This document shows, piece after piece, positions 33,150 through 44,889 of a stretch of DNA of 64,000 bases; positions within the stretch are counted from its first letter, which is position 1, and each line of letters opens with the position of its first letter. This DNA is from Alentia gelatinosa (Eukaryota; Annelida; Polychaeta; Phyllodocida; Polynoidae), in the NCBI GenBank assembly GCA_950022655.1, contig OX465584.1, forward strand, positions 2,613,694 through 2,677,693, read 5' to 3'. The translations under genes and the position numbers were made by a program. The notes under the pieces were generated by a model, which saw only the letters and a program-made list of their open reading frames with translations, was not told the DNA's origin and did not search any database.

Positions 33150-33870
33150 TCTCAGACTGCGGTCACTCTGTTACGACCCGGTGGTAAGTCGTAGTGCGCC
33201 CCTCAGACTGCGGTCACACTGCTACGACCCGGTCGTAAGTCGTAGTGCGCCCCTCAGACTGCGGTCACTCTGTTACGACCCGGTCGTAAGTCGTAGTGCG
33301 CCCCTCAGACTGCGGTCACTCTGTTACGACCCGGTCATTAGTCGTAGTGCACCCCTCAGACTACGGTCACACTGCTACGACCCGGTCGTAAGTCGTAGTG
33401 CGCCCCTCAGACTGCGGTCACTCTGCTACGACCCGGTCGTAAGTCGTAGTGCACCCCTCAGACTGCGGTCACACTGCTACGACCCGGTCGTAAGTCGTAG
33501 TGCGCCCCTCAGACTGCGGTCACTCTGCTACGACCCGGTCGTAAGTCGTAGTGCGCCCCTCAGACTGCTGTCACACTGCTATGACCCGGTCTTTAGTCTT
33601 AGTGCACCCCTCAGACTGCGGTCACACTGCTACGACCCGGTCGTAAGTCATAGTGCACCCCTCAGACTGTGGTCACACTGCTACGACCTGGTCGTAAGTC
33701 ATAGTGCACCCCTCAGACTGCGGTCACACTGCTACGACCCAGTCGTAAGTCGTTGTGTGCCCCTCAGACTGGGGTCACTCTGTTACGACCCGGTCGTAAG
33801 TCGTAGTGTGCCCCTCAGACTGGGGTCACTCTGTTACGACCCGGTCGTAAGTCGTAGTGTGCCAAACGGA
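33150..33870 (+). repeat. 51-bp minisatellite with GTAAGT in most units, about 14 copies
   Basis: Units contain CTCAGACTGCGGTCACACTG and ACGACCCGGTCGTAAGTCGT, period 51 bp. GTCGTAAGT holds GTAAGT, the ideal intron-side 5' splice sequence. The array lies in the intron between exons C and D. The 285-residue open frame across it is repeat translation. Confidence 0.93.
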
Positions 33871-34206
33871 ACGATAAACAAGAGATATCAGTTTCAGGTT
33901 AATCCACTTTTTTTTTTATATAATAATTTTTGTTTTTGCTCTAGATAGATATATATATGATTTGTTGGCCTTGCGTCAAACAGAGAATCTCTTCATCATG
34001 GGGTCGTGTATATTTTTGTTTTTGCTCTAGTTATATATATATATGTGATTATTTGGCCTTGCGTCAAACAGAGAATCTCTTCATCATGGGGTCGTGTATA
34101 TTTTTGTTTTTGCTCTAGTTATATATATATGTGTGATTAATTGGCCTTGCGTCAAACAGAGAATCTCTTCATCATGGGGTCGTGTATATTTTTGTTTTTG
34201 CTCTAG

Positions 34207-34241
<35 letters not shown>

Positions 34242-34290
34242 ATTATTTGGCCTTGCGTCAAACAGAGAATCTCTTCATCATGGGGTAGTG
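33871..34290. repeat. 88-bp tandem repeat, four copies, with an expanded TA microsatellite
   Basis: GGCCTTGCGTCAAACAGAGA starts at about 33967, 34055, 34143 and 34249. The larger last interval comes from a TATATA expansion at 34207-34238. Confidence 0.92.
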
Positions 34291-34739
34291 CGGAATGCGC
34301 TCAGTCGCACGACGATCCACGAATGGCGGTAATCCCAGCTCCTCCTCTTCTATTGTCTCTCCAGTATTTATCTGCCGAGTCGACGACATTTCAATCTCCA
34401 TCCGTTCCCACGCTTTTCTCGCCGACATAGACTCCCCGCCGCCGCCCCTCCAGTTTTATCTCTTTTTTAACCCTGCATCTCTCCACAATACTTTTTCCTC
34501 TCCCTCCAAGGAGGCAAATGACTTGTTTTGCCTCTTCGCGGAAATACTTTGGTCGAATCTGAATCGATTTCATTTGATGAACGCGTTGTCATGACTACTG
34601 GCGCTTCCCTAAATGAGCACGGTCCCAATTAATTTTCCCATGCCTCCCCCTCCCCCCTCCCCCCGCCTGGCTGTAGTCACGTGACCGGCACCGACTGTTT
34701 CCCACAGTTCCGTGCGCGCTGAGAGGCCGTTTCCCATGA
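34291..34739. other. Unique sequence
   Basis: Nothing recognised beyond pyrimidine-rich segments near 34430-34510 and 34640-34670. Confidence 0.45.
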
Positions 34740-35035
34740 TTGCGCTGGTCGGCGGGCGGCGGAGGGCGGGCGGCGCATGGTGTATGGCGGGCGGGCGGCG
34801 GAGGGCGGGCGGTGTATGGTGTATGGCGGGCGGGCGGCGGGCGGCGGAGGGCGGATGGTGTATGGCGGGCGGGCGGCGGGCGGCGGAGGGCGGGCGGCGT
34901 ATGGTGTATGGCGGGCAGGCGGGCGGCGGAGGGCGGGCGGCGCATGGTGTATGGCGGGCGGGCGGCGGGCGGCGGAGGGCGGGCGGCGCATGGTGTATGG
35001 CGGGTGGGCGGCGGGCGGCGGAGGGCGGCGCCTGT
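34740..35035. repeat. G-rich array related to the 14-bp family, 50-200 bp before exon D
   Basis: Units of GGCGGGCGGCGGAGGGCGGG plus CATGGTGTAT alternate in 28- to 49-base periods. The GGCGGGCGG(C/T)GTAYGGTGTA theme is shared with 47575-48115 and, inverted, with 22070-22835. Confidence 0.85.
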
Positions 35036-35083
35036 TTTGTCGTCAGGTTCTCATTTGGCGCGCTTTCTTTGCCCGCCTTTCAG

Positions 35084-35171
35084 ATGTCTCCAATACGTGC
35101 ATTTCACCGTCCTTCACGCCGCCTGGTGCTGTGTGGCCGTACCACCATCACGGGGCCACCTCAGGCATGAG
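35084..35171 (+). CDS. Exon D: short alternative to exon C
   Basis: The acceptor TTTGCCCGCCTTTCAG ends at 35083 and the donor AG|GTGAGA starts at 35172. The exon is 88 bases: two bases, 28 codons and two bases. In the phase set by exon B it reads D-VSNTCISPSFTPPGAVWPY, then HHHGATSGM. It opens with the same Asp as exon C and aligns to it ungapped: Asp 1, Ile 7, Thr-Pro-Pro 12-14, His-His 21-22 and Gly 24 identical, with Leu/Phe 11 and Leu/Val 17 conservative. It has the same entry and exit phases as C. Including both C and D would throw D into another, less protein-like frame. So C and D look mutually exclusive. Function unknown; part of the same regulator-like protein. Confidence 0.62.
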
Positions 35172-35465
35172 GTGAGATCTCAGTGGTTACGGGTTTACTT
35201 CTGATTCGTTCACAAAAATCGTCAGACCTGTACAGCACACTACGCGCGTATAGTGTGTTCGGCACACTGTGCGCGTACGGCGTTTACGACACACTGTGCG
35301 CGTATGGTGTGTTCGGCACATTGTGCGTATGGCGTGTACGTCACACTGTGCGCGTACGGCGTGTACGTCACACTGTGCGCGTACGGCGTGTACGACACAC
35401 TGTGCGCGTACACACAGTTCGGCACACTGTGCGCGTACGGCGTGTACGGCACACACTGTGCGTAA
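35172..35465. repeat. 27-bp array, about nine copies
   Basis: CACACTGTGCGCGTACGGCG plus TGTACGT repeats with a 27-bp period from about 35235. Some units are shortened or carry GTTCGG. Confidence 0.9.
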
Positions 35466-36034
35466 GGTATGTAACATGTAGAGAGAGCACATGGAGAGTT
35501 GTCATTGTTAGAAAAGTGACGAGCTGAAAACGCGACGCTGCATAAAGATAAAAACACGGGGGGAGAGGAGGAGGGGGGCGGGCAGTGTGGGAACTCCCAC
35601 GCCCACCCCCCTCCACGTTAGAGCGGGGGCGGGCGGGGGACGGAGGGAAGTACGCCGGGACGGATTTCCACGGGAAACAGTCGTCATAGTACCCACCCCC
35701 CCACCACCACCACCACCACCCCATTCAACGTTCCTCAACTTTTTTTTTTACCCCGGCCGTACATATATATATATAAGCCCCCCCCCTGCGTCCCGGGAGG
35801 TGTACCCCCCCACCCCCCACCCCCACCCCTACCCCCGGCCGACAGGGCCCGGAGTTACGGCTTTCAGCCGGCGGGGAGAAACGTCGGCCGGCAATCTGCA
35901 GTTTGTCATCGACTTTCTCTTAATTACATGACATGGCCGTGCTCGCAGATTCTCACCACAGAAGCCCCCCCCCCCCCCCCCCTACACACACAGACACGCA
36001 GAGCGGTGTACAGTGTGAGGCGGGGGAGAGGGTG
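35466..36034. other. Low-complexity G/C-rich sequence
   Basis: CACCACCACC and C-runs near 35692-35720, 35781-35788, 35807-35840 and 35966-35982, with a TATATATATATAA near 35764. No gene is supported downstream. Confidence 0.5.
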
Positions 36035-37620
36035 ACGAGACGGACACTGCTCACAGACCACCTCACTGAGACCCACCATGACGAGACGGACACCGCTCAC
36101 AGACCACCTCACTGAGACCCGCGATGACGAGACGGACACCGCTCACAGACCACCTCACTGAGACCCGCCATGACGAGACGGACACCGCTCACAGACCACC
36201 TCACTGAGACCCGCCATGACGAGACGGACACCGCTCACAGACCACCTCACTGAGACCCGCAATGACGAGACGGACACCGCTCACAGACCACCTCACTGAC
36301 ACCCGCCATGACGAGACGAGACAGACACTGCTCACAGACCACCTCACTGAGACCCACCATGACGAGACGGACACCGCTCACAGACCACCTCACTGAGACC
36401 CGCCATAACGAGACGGACACCGCTCACAGACCACCTCACTGAGACCCGCCATGATGAGACGGACACCGCTCACAGACCACCTCACTGAGACCGCCATGAC
36501 GAGACGGACACCGCTCACAGACCACCTCACTGAGACCCGCCATGACGAGACGGACACCGCTCACAGACCACCTCACTGAGACCCGCCATGACGAGACGAG
36601 ACAGACACTGCTCACAGACCACCTCACTGAGACCCACCATGACAAGACGGACACCGCTCACAGACCACCTCACTGAGACCCGCCATAACGAGACGAGACA
36701 GACACTGCTCACAGACCACCTCACTGAGACCCACCATGACGAGACGGACACCGCTCACAGACCACCTCACTGAGACCCGCCATGACGAGACGGACACCGC
36801 TCACAGACCACCTCACTGAGACCCGCCATGATGAGACAGACACCGCTCACAGACCACCTCACTGAGACCGCCATGACGAGACGGACACCGCTCACAGACC
36901 ACCTCACTGAGACCCGCCATGACGAGACGGACACCGCTCACAGACCACCTCACTGAGACCGCCATGACGAGACGAGACGGACACCGCTCACAGACCACCT
37001 CACTGAGACCCGCCATGACGAGACAGACACCGCTCACAGACCACCTCACCGAGACCCGCCATGACGAGACGGACACCGCTCACAGACCACCTCACTGACA
37101 CCCGCCATGACGAGACGGACACCGCTCACAGACCACCTCACTGACACCCGCCATGACGAGACGAGACAGACACCGCTCACAGACCACCTCACTGACACCC
37201 GCCATGACGAGACAGACACCGCTCAGAGACCACCTCACCGAGACCCGCCATGACGAGACGGACACCGCTCACAGACCACCTCACCAAGACCCGCCATGAC
37301 GAGACGGACACCGCTCACAGACCACCTCACCGAGACCCGCCATGACGAGACGGACACCGCTTACAGACCACCTCACTGAGACCAGCCATGACGAGACGGA
37401 CACCGCTCACAGACCACCTCACTGAGACCCGCCATGACGAGACGGACACCGCTCGCAGACCACCTCACTGAGACCTGCCATGACGAGACGGACACCGCTC
37501 ACAGACCAACTCACTGAGACCCACCATGACGAGACGGACACCGCTCACAGACCACCTCACTGAGACCCGCCATGACGAGACGGACACCGCTCACAGACCA
37601 CCTGACTGAGACCCGCCATG
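36035..37620. repeat. 46-bp minisatellite, about 34 copies
   Basis: The unit holds GACGAGACGGACACCGCTCA and CAGACCACCTCACTGAGACC, period 46 bp, with some units gaining an extra ACGAG or losing one C. Blocks of three to four variant units repeat. Confidence 0.95.
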
Positions 37621-38124
37621 AGCGAGGACCAGTCTCTGAGTCTAATTAATCATAAACATCTCTACACCCTGACAGAGCGGAGTACGACTAGTCGACACGA
37701 GACATGCAAAGCCGTGCGTGACGAGATCGGCGATCATTTTGTCTTACCATTGATAACTCAAATGCTGGATGATGAATACAATATAAACCTGTTTCTGATA
37801 CTAGTGTGTGTGTGTGTGTGTGCAAGCTATTACAAGTCTCTCCCAACAGTATGATACAACGGAATATATAGGAATTCTAAAAAGTTAATTTTTATAGAGA
37901 AAACCCCATCCTTCAAAATGTCACGAAAGGTAGTCAATGTATGATACTCCACATGAAATTGAAACCTAATTCTCGGTATACTTCCAATATAAACCAAGCA
38001 AATTAAAATGGACTTATTGTAGGTTAGGTAAAAAGAACTGTGCTCCTTTGGTTTTGGAAAATGCCACAAAGAACCAGTTTAAATGGATAGATGAGAGTAT
38101 TTGAACATCACCATGTGGCACCCC
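37621..38124. other. Unique AT-rich spacer
   Basis: A GTGTGTGTGTGTG run near 37804-37822; otherwise nothing recognised. Confidence 0.5.
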
Positions 38125-39700
38125 TGTACACCGTGATACGCCTTTAACATGGCGGACCCTGTACGTTGTGTGATGTGCCTTTAACATGGCGGACCCTGTA
38201 CGTTGTGTGGTACGCCTTTAACATGGCGGACCCTGTACGTTGTGTGATGTGCCTTTAACATGGCGGACCCTGTACGTTGTGTGGTACCCCTTTAACATGG
38301 CGGACCCTGTACGTTGTGTGATGTGCCTTTAACATGGCGGACCCTGTACGTTGTGTGATGTGCCTTTAACATGGCGGACCCTGTACGTTGTGTGATGTGC
38401 CTTTAACATGGCGGACCCTGTACGTTGTGTGATGTGCCTTTAACATGGCGGACCCTGTACGTTGTGTGGTACGCCTTTAACATGGCGGACCCTGTACGTT
38501 GTGTGATGTGCCTTTAACATGGCGGACCCTGTACGTTGTGTGGTACGCCTTTAACATGGCGGACCCTGTACGTTGTGTGATGTGCCTTTAACATGGTGGA
38601 CCCTGTACGTTGTGTGATGTGCCTTTAACATGGCGGACCCTGTACGTTGTGTGGGACGCCTTTAACATGGCGGACCCTGTACGTTGTGTGGTACGCCTTT
38701 AACATGGCGGACCCTGTACGTTGTGTGATGTGCCTTTAACATGGCGGACCCTGTACGTTGTGTGATGTGCCTTTAACATGGCGGACCCTGTACGTTGTGT
38801 GGGACGCCTTTAACATGGCGGACCCTGTACGTTGTGTGGTACGCCTTTAACATGGCGGACCCTGTGCGTTGTGTGATGTGCCTTTAACATGGCGGACCCT
38901 GTACGTTGTGTGATGTGCCTTTAACATGGCGGACCCTGTACGTTGTGTGGTACGCCTTTAACATGGCGGACCCTGTACGTTGTGTGATGTGCCTTTAACA
39001 TGGCGGACCCTGTACGTTGTGTGGTACGCCTTTAACATGGCGGACCCTGTACGTTGTGTGATGTGCCTTTAACATGGCGGACCCTGTACGTTGTGTGGTA
39101 CGCCTTTAACATGGCGGACCCTGTATGTTGTGATACGCCTTTAACATGGCGGACCCTGTACACCGTGTTACGCCTTTAGCATGGCGGACCCTGTACGTTG
39201 TGTGATGTGCCTTTAACATGGCGGACCATGTACGTTGTGTGATGTGCCTTTAACATGGCGGACCCTGTACGTTGTGTGGTACGCCTTTAACATGGCGGAC
39301 CCTGTACGTTGTGTGGTACGCCTTTAACATGGCGGACCCTGTACACCGTGATACGCCTTTAACATGGCGGACCCTGTACATTGTGTGATGTGCCTTTAAC
39401 ATGGCGGACCCTGTACGTTGTGTGATGTGCCTTTAACATGGCGGACCCTGTACGTTGTGTGATGTGCCTTTAACATGGCGGACCCTGTACGTTGTGTGAT
39501 GTGCCTTTAACATGGCGGACCCTGTACGTTGTGTGGTACGCCTTTAACATGGCGGACCCTGTACGTTGTGTGATGTGCCTTTAACATGGCGGACCCTGTA
39601 CGTTGTGTGATGTGCCTTTAACATGGCGGACCCTGTACGTTGTGTGATGTGCCTTTAACATGGCGGACCCTGTACGTTGTGTGATGTGCCTTTAAGGTGC
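38125..39700. repeat. 37-bp minisatellite with AACATGGCGGA in nearly every unit, about 42 copies
   Basis: The unit reads CCTTTAACATGGCGGACCCT then GTACGTTGTGTG and either ATGTG or GTACG, period 37 bp. AACATGGCGGA contains the ATGGCGG core of the YY1 recognition sequence. The two unit types (ATGTGCC and GTACGCC ends) alternate in blocks. Confidence 0.95.
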
Positions 39701-40204
39701 CCCTGTCCCGGGTAGATTCCTGTGGGCACTGGGCGCACCCTGTGTGGGGTGACTGTGATCGACCTCGCGCGGTGCACGTGTGAGGAGGAGGACGCTGACA
39801 CGTGTTTGACCGGCGCCCCCCGTCCTCACGCCGTCCTCACGCCGTCTTCACGCCGCTCTGATCCCGCTCTGTGTGACGGGGCGGGAATCCATACCCTCAC
39901 ACTCACCCGCCACCTCTCAACACCCACCAGTGCACCTTCAGTCAGTTTACATACTGCGCCACATAAACAGTCCTACTGGAGTCCTCAATGTATCAATACC
40001 GAGTCTCCGTACGAGGTGTGTAGGACCAGATTCACCACCAACTCACACAGCGGAGATTACGAGAAAAAAGTCCCCTCTGTGCAAAATAGTGCGTGAGAAG
40101 ATCGGCGGTTAGTTTGACTTTTCTTTGATAACTTACATTTGCAGAATAATAAATAGCATATTAACTGGTTTCAGATACTTGTGGTCGTATTATCCTCTGA
40201 GTTG
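39701..40204. other. Unique sequence between two arrays
   Basis: Nothing recognised. Confidence 0.45.
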
Positions 40205-41580
40205 ACACATGGTGTGGAGTGAGGGTGGTGTAGAGTGAGGGCGGGGGGGGGGGGTGAGGGTGGTGTACGTGCTGTTTTGTACGGTGGGGTGGTGAGGGGG
40301 GTGTACGTGCTGTCTTGTACGGTGAGGGGGGTGTACGTGCTGTCTTGTACGGTGGGGGGGGGGTGGTGAGGGTGGTGTACGTGCTGTTTTGTACGGTGGG
40401 GTGGTGAGGGGGGTGTACGTGCTGTCTTGTACGGTGAGGGGGGTGTACGTGCTGTCTTGTACGGTAGGGGGGGGGTGGTGAGGTTGGTGTACGTGCTGTC
40501 TTGTACGGTGGGGGGGGTGGTGAGGGTGGTGTACGTGCTGTCTTGTACGGTGGGGGAGGGTGGTGTACGTGCTGTCTTGTACGGTGGGGGGGGGTGGTGA
40601 GGGTGGTGTACGTGCTGTCTTGTACGGTGGGGGGGTGGTGAGGGTGGTGTACGTGCTGTCTTGTACGGTGGGGGTGGTGGTGTACGTGCTGTCTTGTACG
40701 GAGGGGGTTGGTGAGGGGGGTGTACGTGCTGTCTTGTACGGTGAGGGGGGTGTACGTGCTGTCTTGTACGGTGGGGGGGGTGGTGAGGGGGGTGTACGTG
40801 CTGTGGTGTACGTGCTGTCTTGTACGGTGAGGGTGGTGAACGTGCTGTCTTGTACGGTGGGGGGGTGTACGTGCTGTCTTGTACGGTGGGGTGGTGAGGG
40901 GGGTGTACGTGCTGTCTTGTACGGTGAGGGGGGTGTACGTGCTGTCTTGTACGGTGGGGGGGGTGAGGGTGGTGTACGTGCTGTCTTGTACGATGGGGGG
41001 GTGATGAGGATGGTGTACGTGCTGTCTTGTACGGAGGGGGCGGTGAGGGTGGTGTACGTGCTGTCTTGTACGGAGGGGGTGGGTGAGGGTGGTGTACGTG
41101 CTGTCTTGTACGGAGGGGGTGGGTGAGGGGGGTGTACGTGCTGTCTTGTACGGAGGGGGGTGGGTGAGGGGGGTGTACGTGCTGTCTTGTACGGAGGGGG
41201 TGGGTGAGGGTGGTGTACGTGCTGTCTTGTACGGTGGGGTGGTGAGGGTGGTGTACGTGCTGTCTTGTACGGAGGGGGTGGGTGAGGGGGGTGTACGTGC
41301 TGTCTTGTACGGAGGGGGTGGGTGAGGGGGGTGTACGTGCTGTCTTGTACGGAGGGGGCGGTGAGGGTGGTGTACGTGCTGTCTTGTACGGTGGGGTGGT
41401 GAGGGGGGTGTACGTGCTGTCTTGTACGGTGAGGGGGGTGTACGTGCTGTCTTGTACGGTGGGGGGGGCGGTGAGGGCGGTGTACGTGCTGTCTTGTACG
41501 GTGGGGGTGGTGTATGGAGTGAGTGTCTTGTATGGTGAGGGGGGTGTACGTGCTGTCTTGTACGGTGGGGTGGTGAGGGG
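40205..41580. repeat. G-rich minisatellite of variable length, about 36 copies
   Basis: The core GTGTACGTGCTGTCTTGTAC is well kept, while the G-rich part varies (for example GGTGGGGTGGTGAGGG), giving units of about 30-50 bp. The G-run spacers could form quadruplexes. A 549-residue open frame on the opposite strand is repeat translation and is not called a gene. Confidence 0.93.
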
Positions 41581-42209
41581 TGGCCAGGTGGGAATCAGAA
41601 CACAAGGTGTACATTAACCGCCACACTCTCCCCTCCACCTGTATACGCGGAGGCCCCACCTCGCCCCGGCCCCGCATTGAGCGGCGTTTTACGCTCCCTC
41701 TCCTCCCCGGTGTTCTGACGCGTCCCGTGCCGTCCTCAGAGGTCAGCCGGTCCGTCCCCACTTTGAGCTGGTATCTCGGGATTCTCAAAGTCCTCCTCCA
41801 GTCCCCCAGGTGACCAGCGCGGATAAAAGGGGATAACACAGAGGTGGCCGGGGTACCAGCGGATCAGGGTGTGGGCGATAATGGGTGGAGTTTACATGTG
41901 AGCGATAATGGGTGAAGACCGGGCGTGAGCGATAATCGGGGGACTTGGTGCTGAACTGACCGCGTGACTTGGCGGGGGATCAAAGCGAGGCTGATTGATC
42001 CACGTGACCTGAGCGCCGCCTGGTGGGCTGCGGTGCAAAGGGCGCGCCCTGGTGTCGGGTGGGGGCAGGTGAGTTCCGGTGCTCGGCGTGTGTGGGGGCA
42101 GGGCGTGTGTGACTAACTGTGACTGGACGTGTGGCGGTACAGCGTACAGGAGTGTCGGGTTGCGCCGTGTTCAGGCACGCCGAGGTGTGTCGGCGAGTAG
42201 AAGTCAGCT
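41581..42209. other. Unique sequence with short degenerate repeats
   Basis: GCGATAATGGG(T/G)GGA-like phrases recur near 41875-41945. Nothing else recognised. Confidence 0.45.
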
Positions 42210-42460
42210 TTAGGTATTAGTCATGTCCATTATAATACAACAGTGAGGGCACATTTCAACCTTCCCAAAGAAGTCCCAGTTTGTTAAATGTGCGTTATTT
42301 ATTTTTCTTGTATACAACAAAGATAGTTTAAATTGGGCCTCATTCACGCCAATAAAACCGTGGTTTTGAATCTCCCCACAGACCCTCAGCCCCGTTTCAT
42401 GGCCGACAATGATGTCTTTTTCATGGTGAGCTGGCGGCTTAGAAGCACCAGATGCTGTGC
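42210..42460 (+). mobile_element. TIR element family copy, ends not intact
   Basis: Shares CCTCATTCACGCCAATAAAA, GAATCTCCCCACAGACCCTC and CATGGCCGACAATGATGT with the other copies. Confidence 0.72.
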
Positions 42461-42654
42461 GTTCTTCATGCTCAAACGAATTGTTTCCAAACCACCCACC
42501 CCCTCTAAATATCCCATCCCTTTCTGACTGTGATCATGATTACGGGAGAATGTCTGTCCAGGTAAGTTGAGGAGGTCCCGTGAGGGAGGCGGGCGTCGAG
42601 CCTGGGTCCAACCCCCGCCTCCCTCTACTACTCACACCGCGTGGCAGCGTGCGG
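42461..42654. other. Short unique spacer
   Basis: Nothing recognised. Confidence 0.4.
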
Positions 42655-44572
42655 GGCTCTGTGACCAGTGTAGGGTCCGCTCTGTGACCAGTGTAGGGTC
42701 CGCTCTGTGACCAGTGTAGGGTCCGCTCTGTGACCAGTGTAGGGTCCGCTCTGTGACCAGTGTAGGGTCCGCTCTGTGACCAGTGTAGGGTCCGCTCTGT
42801 GACCAGTGTAGGGTCCGCTCTGTGACCAGTGTAGGGTCCGCTCTGTGACCAGTGTAGGGTCCGCTCTGTGACCAGTGTAGGGTCCGCTCTGTGACCAGTG
42901 TAGGGTCCGCTCTGTGACCAGTGTAGGGTCCGCTCTGTGACCAGTGTAGGGTCCGCTCTGTGACCAGTGTAGGGTCCGCTCTGTGACCAGTGTAGGGTCC
43001 GCTCTGTGACCAGTGTAGTGTGTACTCTGGTCACCAGTGTAGGGTGTGCTCTGTGACCAGTGTAGGGTCAGCTCTGGTGTCCAGTGTAGTGTGTGCTCTG
43101 TGACCAGTGTAGGGTCTGCTCTGTGACCAGTGTAGGGTCCGCTCTGTGACCAGTGTAGGGTCTGCTCTGTGACCAGTGTAGGGTCGGCTCTGGTCACCAG
43201 TGTAGTGTGTGCTCTGGTGACCAGTGTAGTGTCCGCTCTGTGACCAGTGTAGGGTCTGCTCTGTGACCAGTGTAGGGTCCGCTCTGTGACCAGTGTAGGG
43301 TCTGCTCTGTGACCAGTGTAGGGTCCGCTCTGTGACCAGTGTAGTGTGTGCTCTGGTCACCAGTGTAGTGTCCGCTCTGTGACCAGTGTAGGGTCTGCTC
43401 TGTGACCAGTGTAGGGTCTGCTCTGTGACCAGTGTAGGGTCCGCTCTGTGACCAGTGTAGGGTCCGCTCTGTGACCAGTGTAGGGTCCGCTCTGTGACCA
43501 GTGTAGGGTCCGCTCTGTGACCAGTGTAGGGTCTGCTCTGTGACCAGTGTAGTGTGTGCTCTGGTCACCAGTGTAGGGTCTGCTCTGGTGTCCAGTGTAG
43601 TGTGTGCTCTGTGACCAGTGTAGGGTCTGCTCTGTGACCAGTGTAGGGTCCGCTCTGTGACCAGTGTAGGGTCTGCTCTGTGACCAGTGTAGGGTCTGCT
43701 CTGTGACCAGTGTAGGGTCCGCTCTGTGACCAGTGTAGGGTCTGCTCTGTGACCAGTGTAGGGTCTGCTCTGTGACCAGTGTAGGGTCCGCTCTGTGACC
43801 AGTGTAGTGTCAGCTCTGTGACCAGTGTAGTGTGTGCTCTGTGACCAGTGTAGGGTCTGCTCTGTGACCAGTGTAGTGTCAGCTCTGTGACCAGTGTAGT
43901 GTGTGCTCTGTGACCAGTGTAGGGTCTGCTCTGTGACCAGTGTAGTGTCAGCTCTGTGACCAGTGTAGGGTCTGCTCTGTGACCAGTGTAGGGTCTGCTC
44001 TGTGACCAGTGTAGGGTCCGCTCTGTGACCAGTGTAGTGTCAGCTCTGTGACCAGTGTAGTGTGTGCTCTGTGACCAGTGTAGGGTCTGCTCTGTGACCA
44101 GTGTAGTGTCAGCTCTGTGACCAGTGTAGGGTCTGCTCTGTGACCAGTGTAGGGTCTGCTCTGTGACCAGTGTAGGGTCCGCTCTGTGACCAGTGTAGGG
44201 TCCGCTCTGTGACCAGTGTAGTGTCAGCTCTGGTGTCCAGTGTAGTGTGTGCTCTGTGACCAGTGTAGGGTCCGCTCTGTGACCAGTGTAGGGTCTGCTC
44301 TGTGACCAGTGTAGGGTCCGCTCTGTGACCAGTGTAGGGTCTGCTCTGTGACCAGTGTAGGGTCTGCTCTGGTGGCCAGTGTAGTGTCAGCTCTGTGACC
44401 AGTGTAGGGTCTGCTCTGGTGTCCAGTGTAGTGTGTGCTCTGTGACCAGTGTAGGGTCCGCTCTGTGACCAGTGTAGGGTCCGCTCTGTGACCAGTGTAG
44501 TGTGTGCTCTGTGACCAGTGTAGGGTCTGCTCTGTGACCAGTGTAGGGTCTGCTCTGTGACCAGTGTACTCG
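42655..44572. repeat. 23-bp minisatellite, about 83 copies, with higher-order structure
   Basis: The unit is CTGTGACCAGTGTAGGGTCC followed by GCT, period 23 bp. The left block (42660-43020) is homogeneous with GGGTCCGCT. The right part mixes GGGTCTGCT, GTGTCAGCT and GTGTGTGCT units in recurring groups such as 43790-43930 and 43935-44100. Long reverse-strand open frames are repeat translation. Confidence 0.95.
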
Positions 44573-44889
44573 TTACCGCCCTTTGTCTCGGGACGAGCCC
44601 TGTGTTTCTCCGCTCCGTGCTGTCTCGCCGACCCCGCCCCGGGCCGTGGGAACCCGGACCTAACGACGTCCTCATTAAGAGCTCAGTCTGTCACGTGGTA
44701 ATTACGCGGTCCGCTAATTGGCCGCATTGACTGGGGCCGCTAGGTGGCGCTAGGCGGTGCTGGGTGGGGCGTGGCGGTGCGGGATTAACCTGTCACCTCT
44801 AAGACGGTGGGTGGGTATTGTGTGTGCGGGGTCTAACAGGTGAACCTCCCCGACTCCCCGTGAAGTGGCCGCTAACCCCGTTAGGACAG
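44573..44889. other. GC-rich unique spacer
   Basis: Nothing recognised. Confidence 0.4.

Noticed and set aside
32567..35171. Exons C and D used in series
   Set aside because: C leaves in phase 2, which would put D into the frame CLQYVHFTVLHAAWCC, less plausible than the frame that matches exon C.
40190..41839. 549-residue open frame on the minus strand
   Set aside because: It is translation of a G-rich minisatellite (repeats of the type TVQDSTYT and KTARTPPSP), has no start context or splice logic, and the plus strand is equally repetitive.
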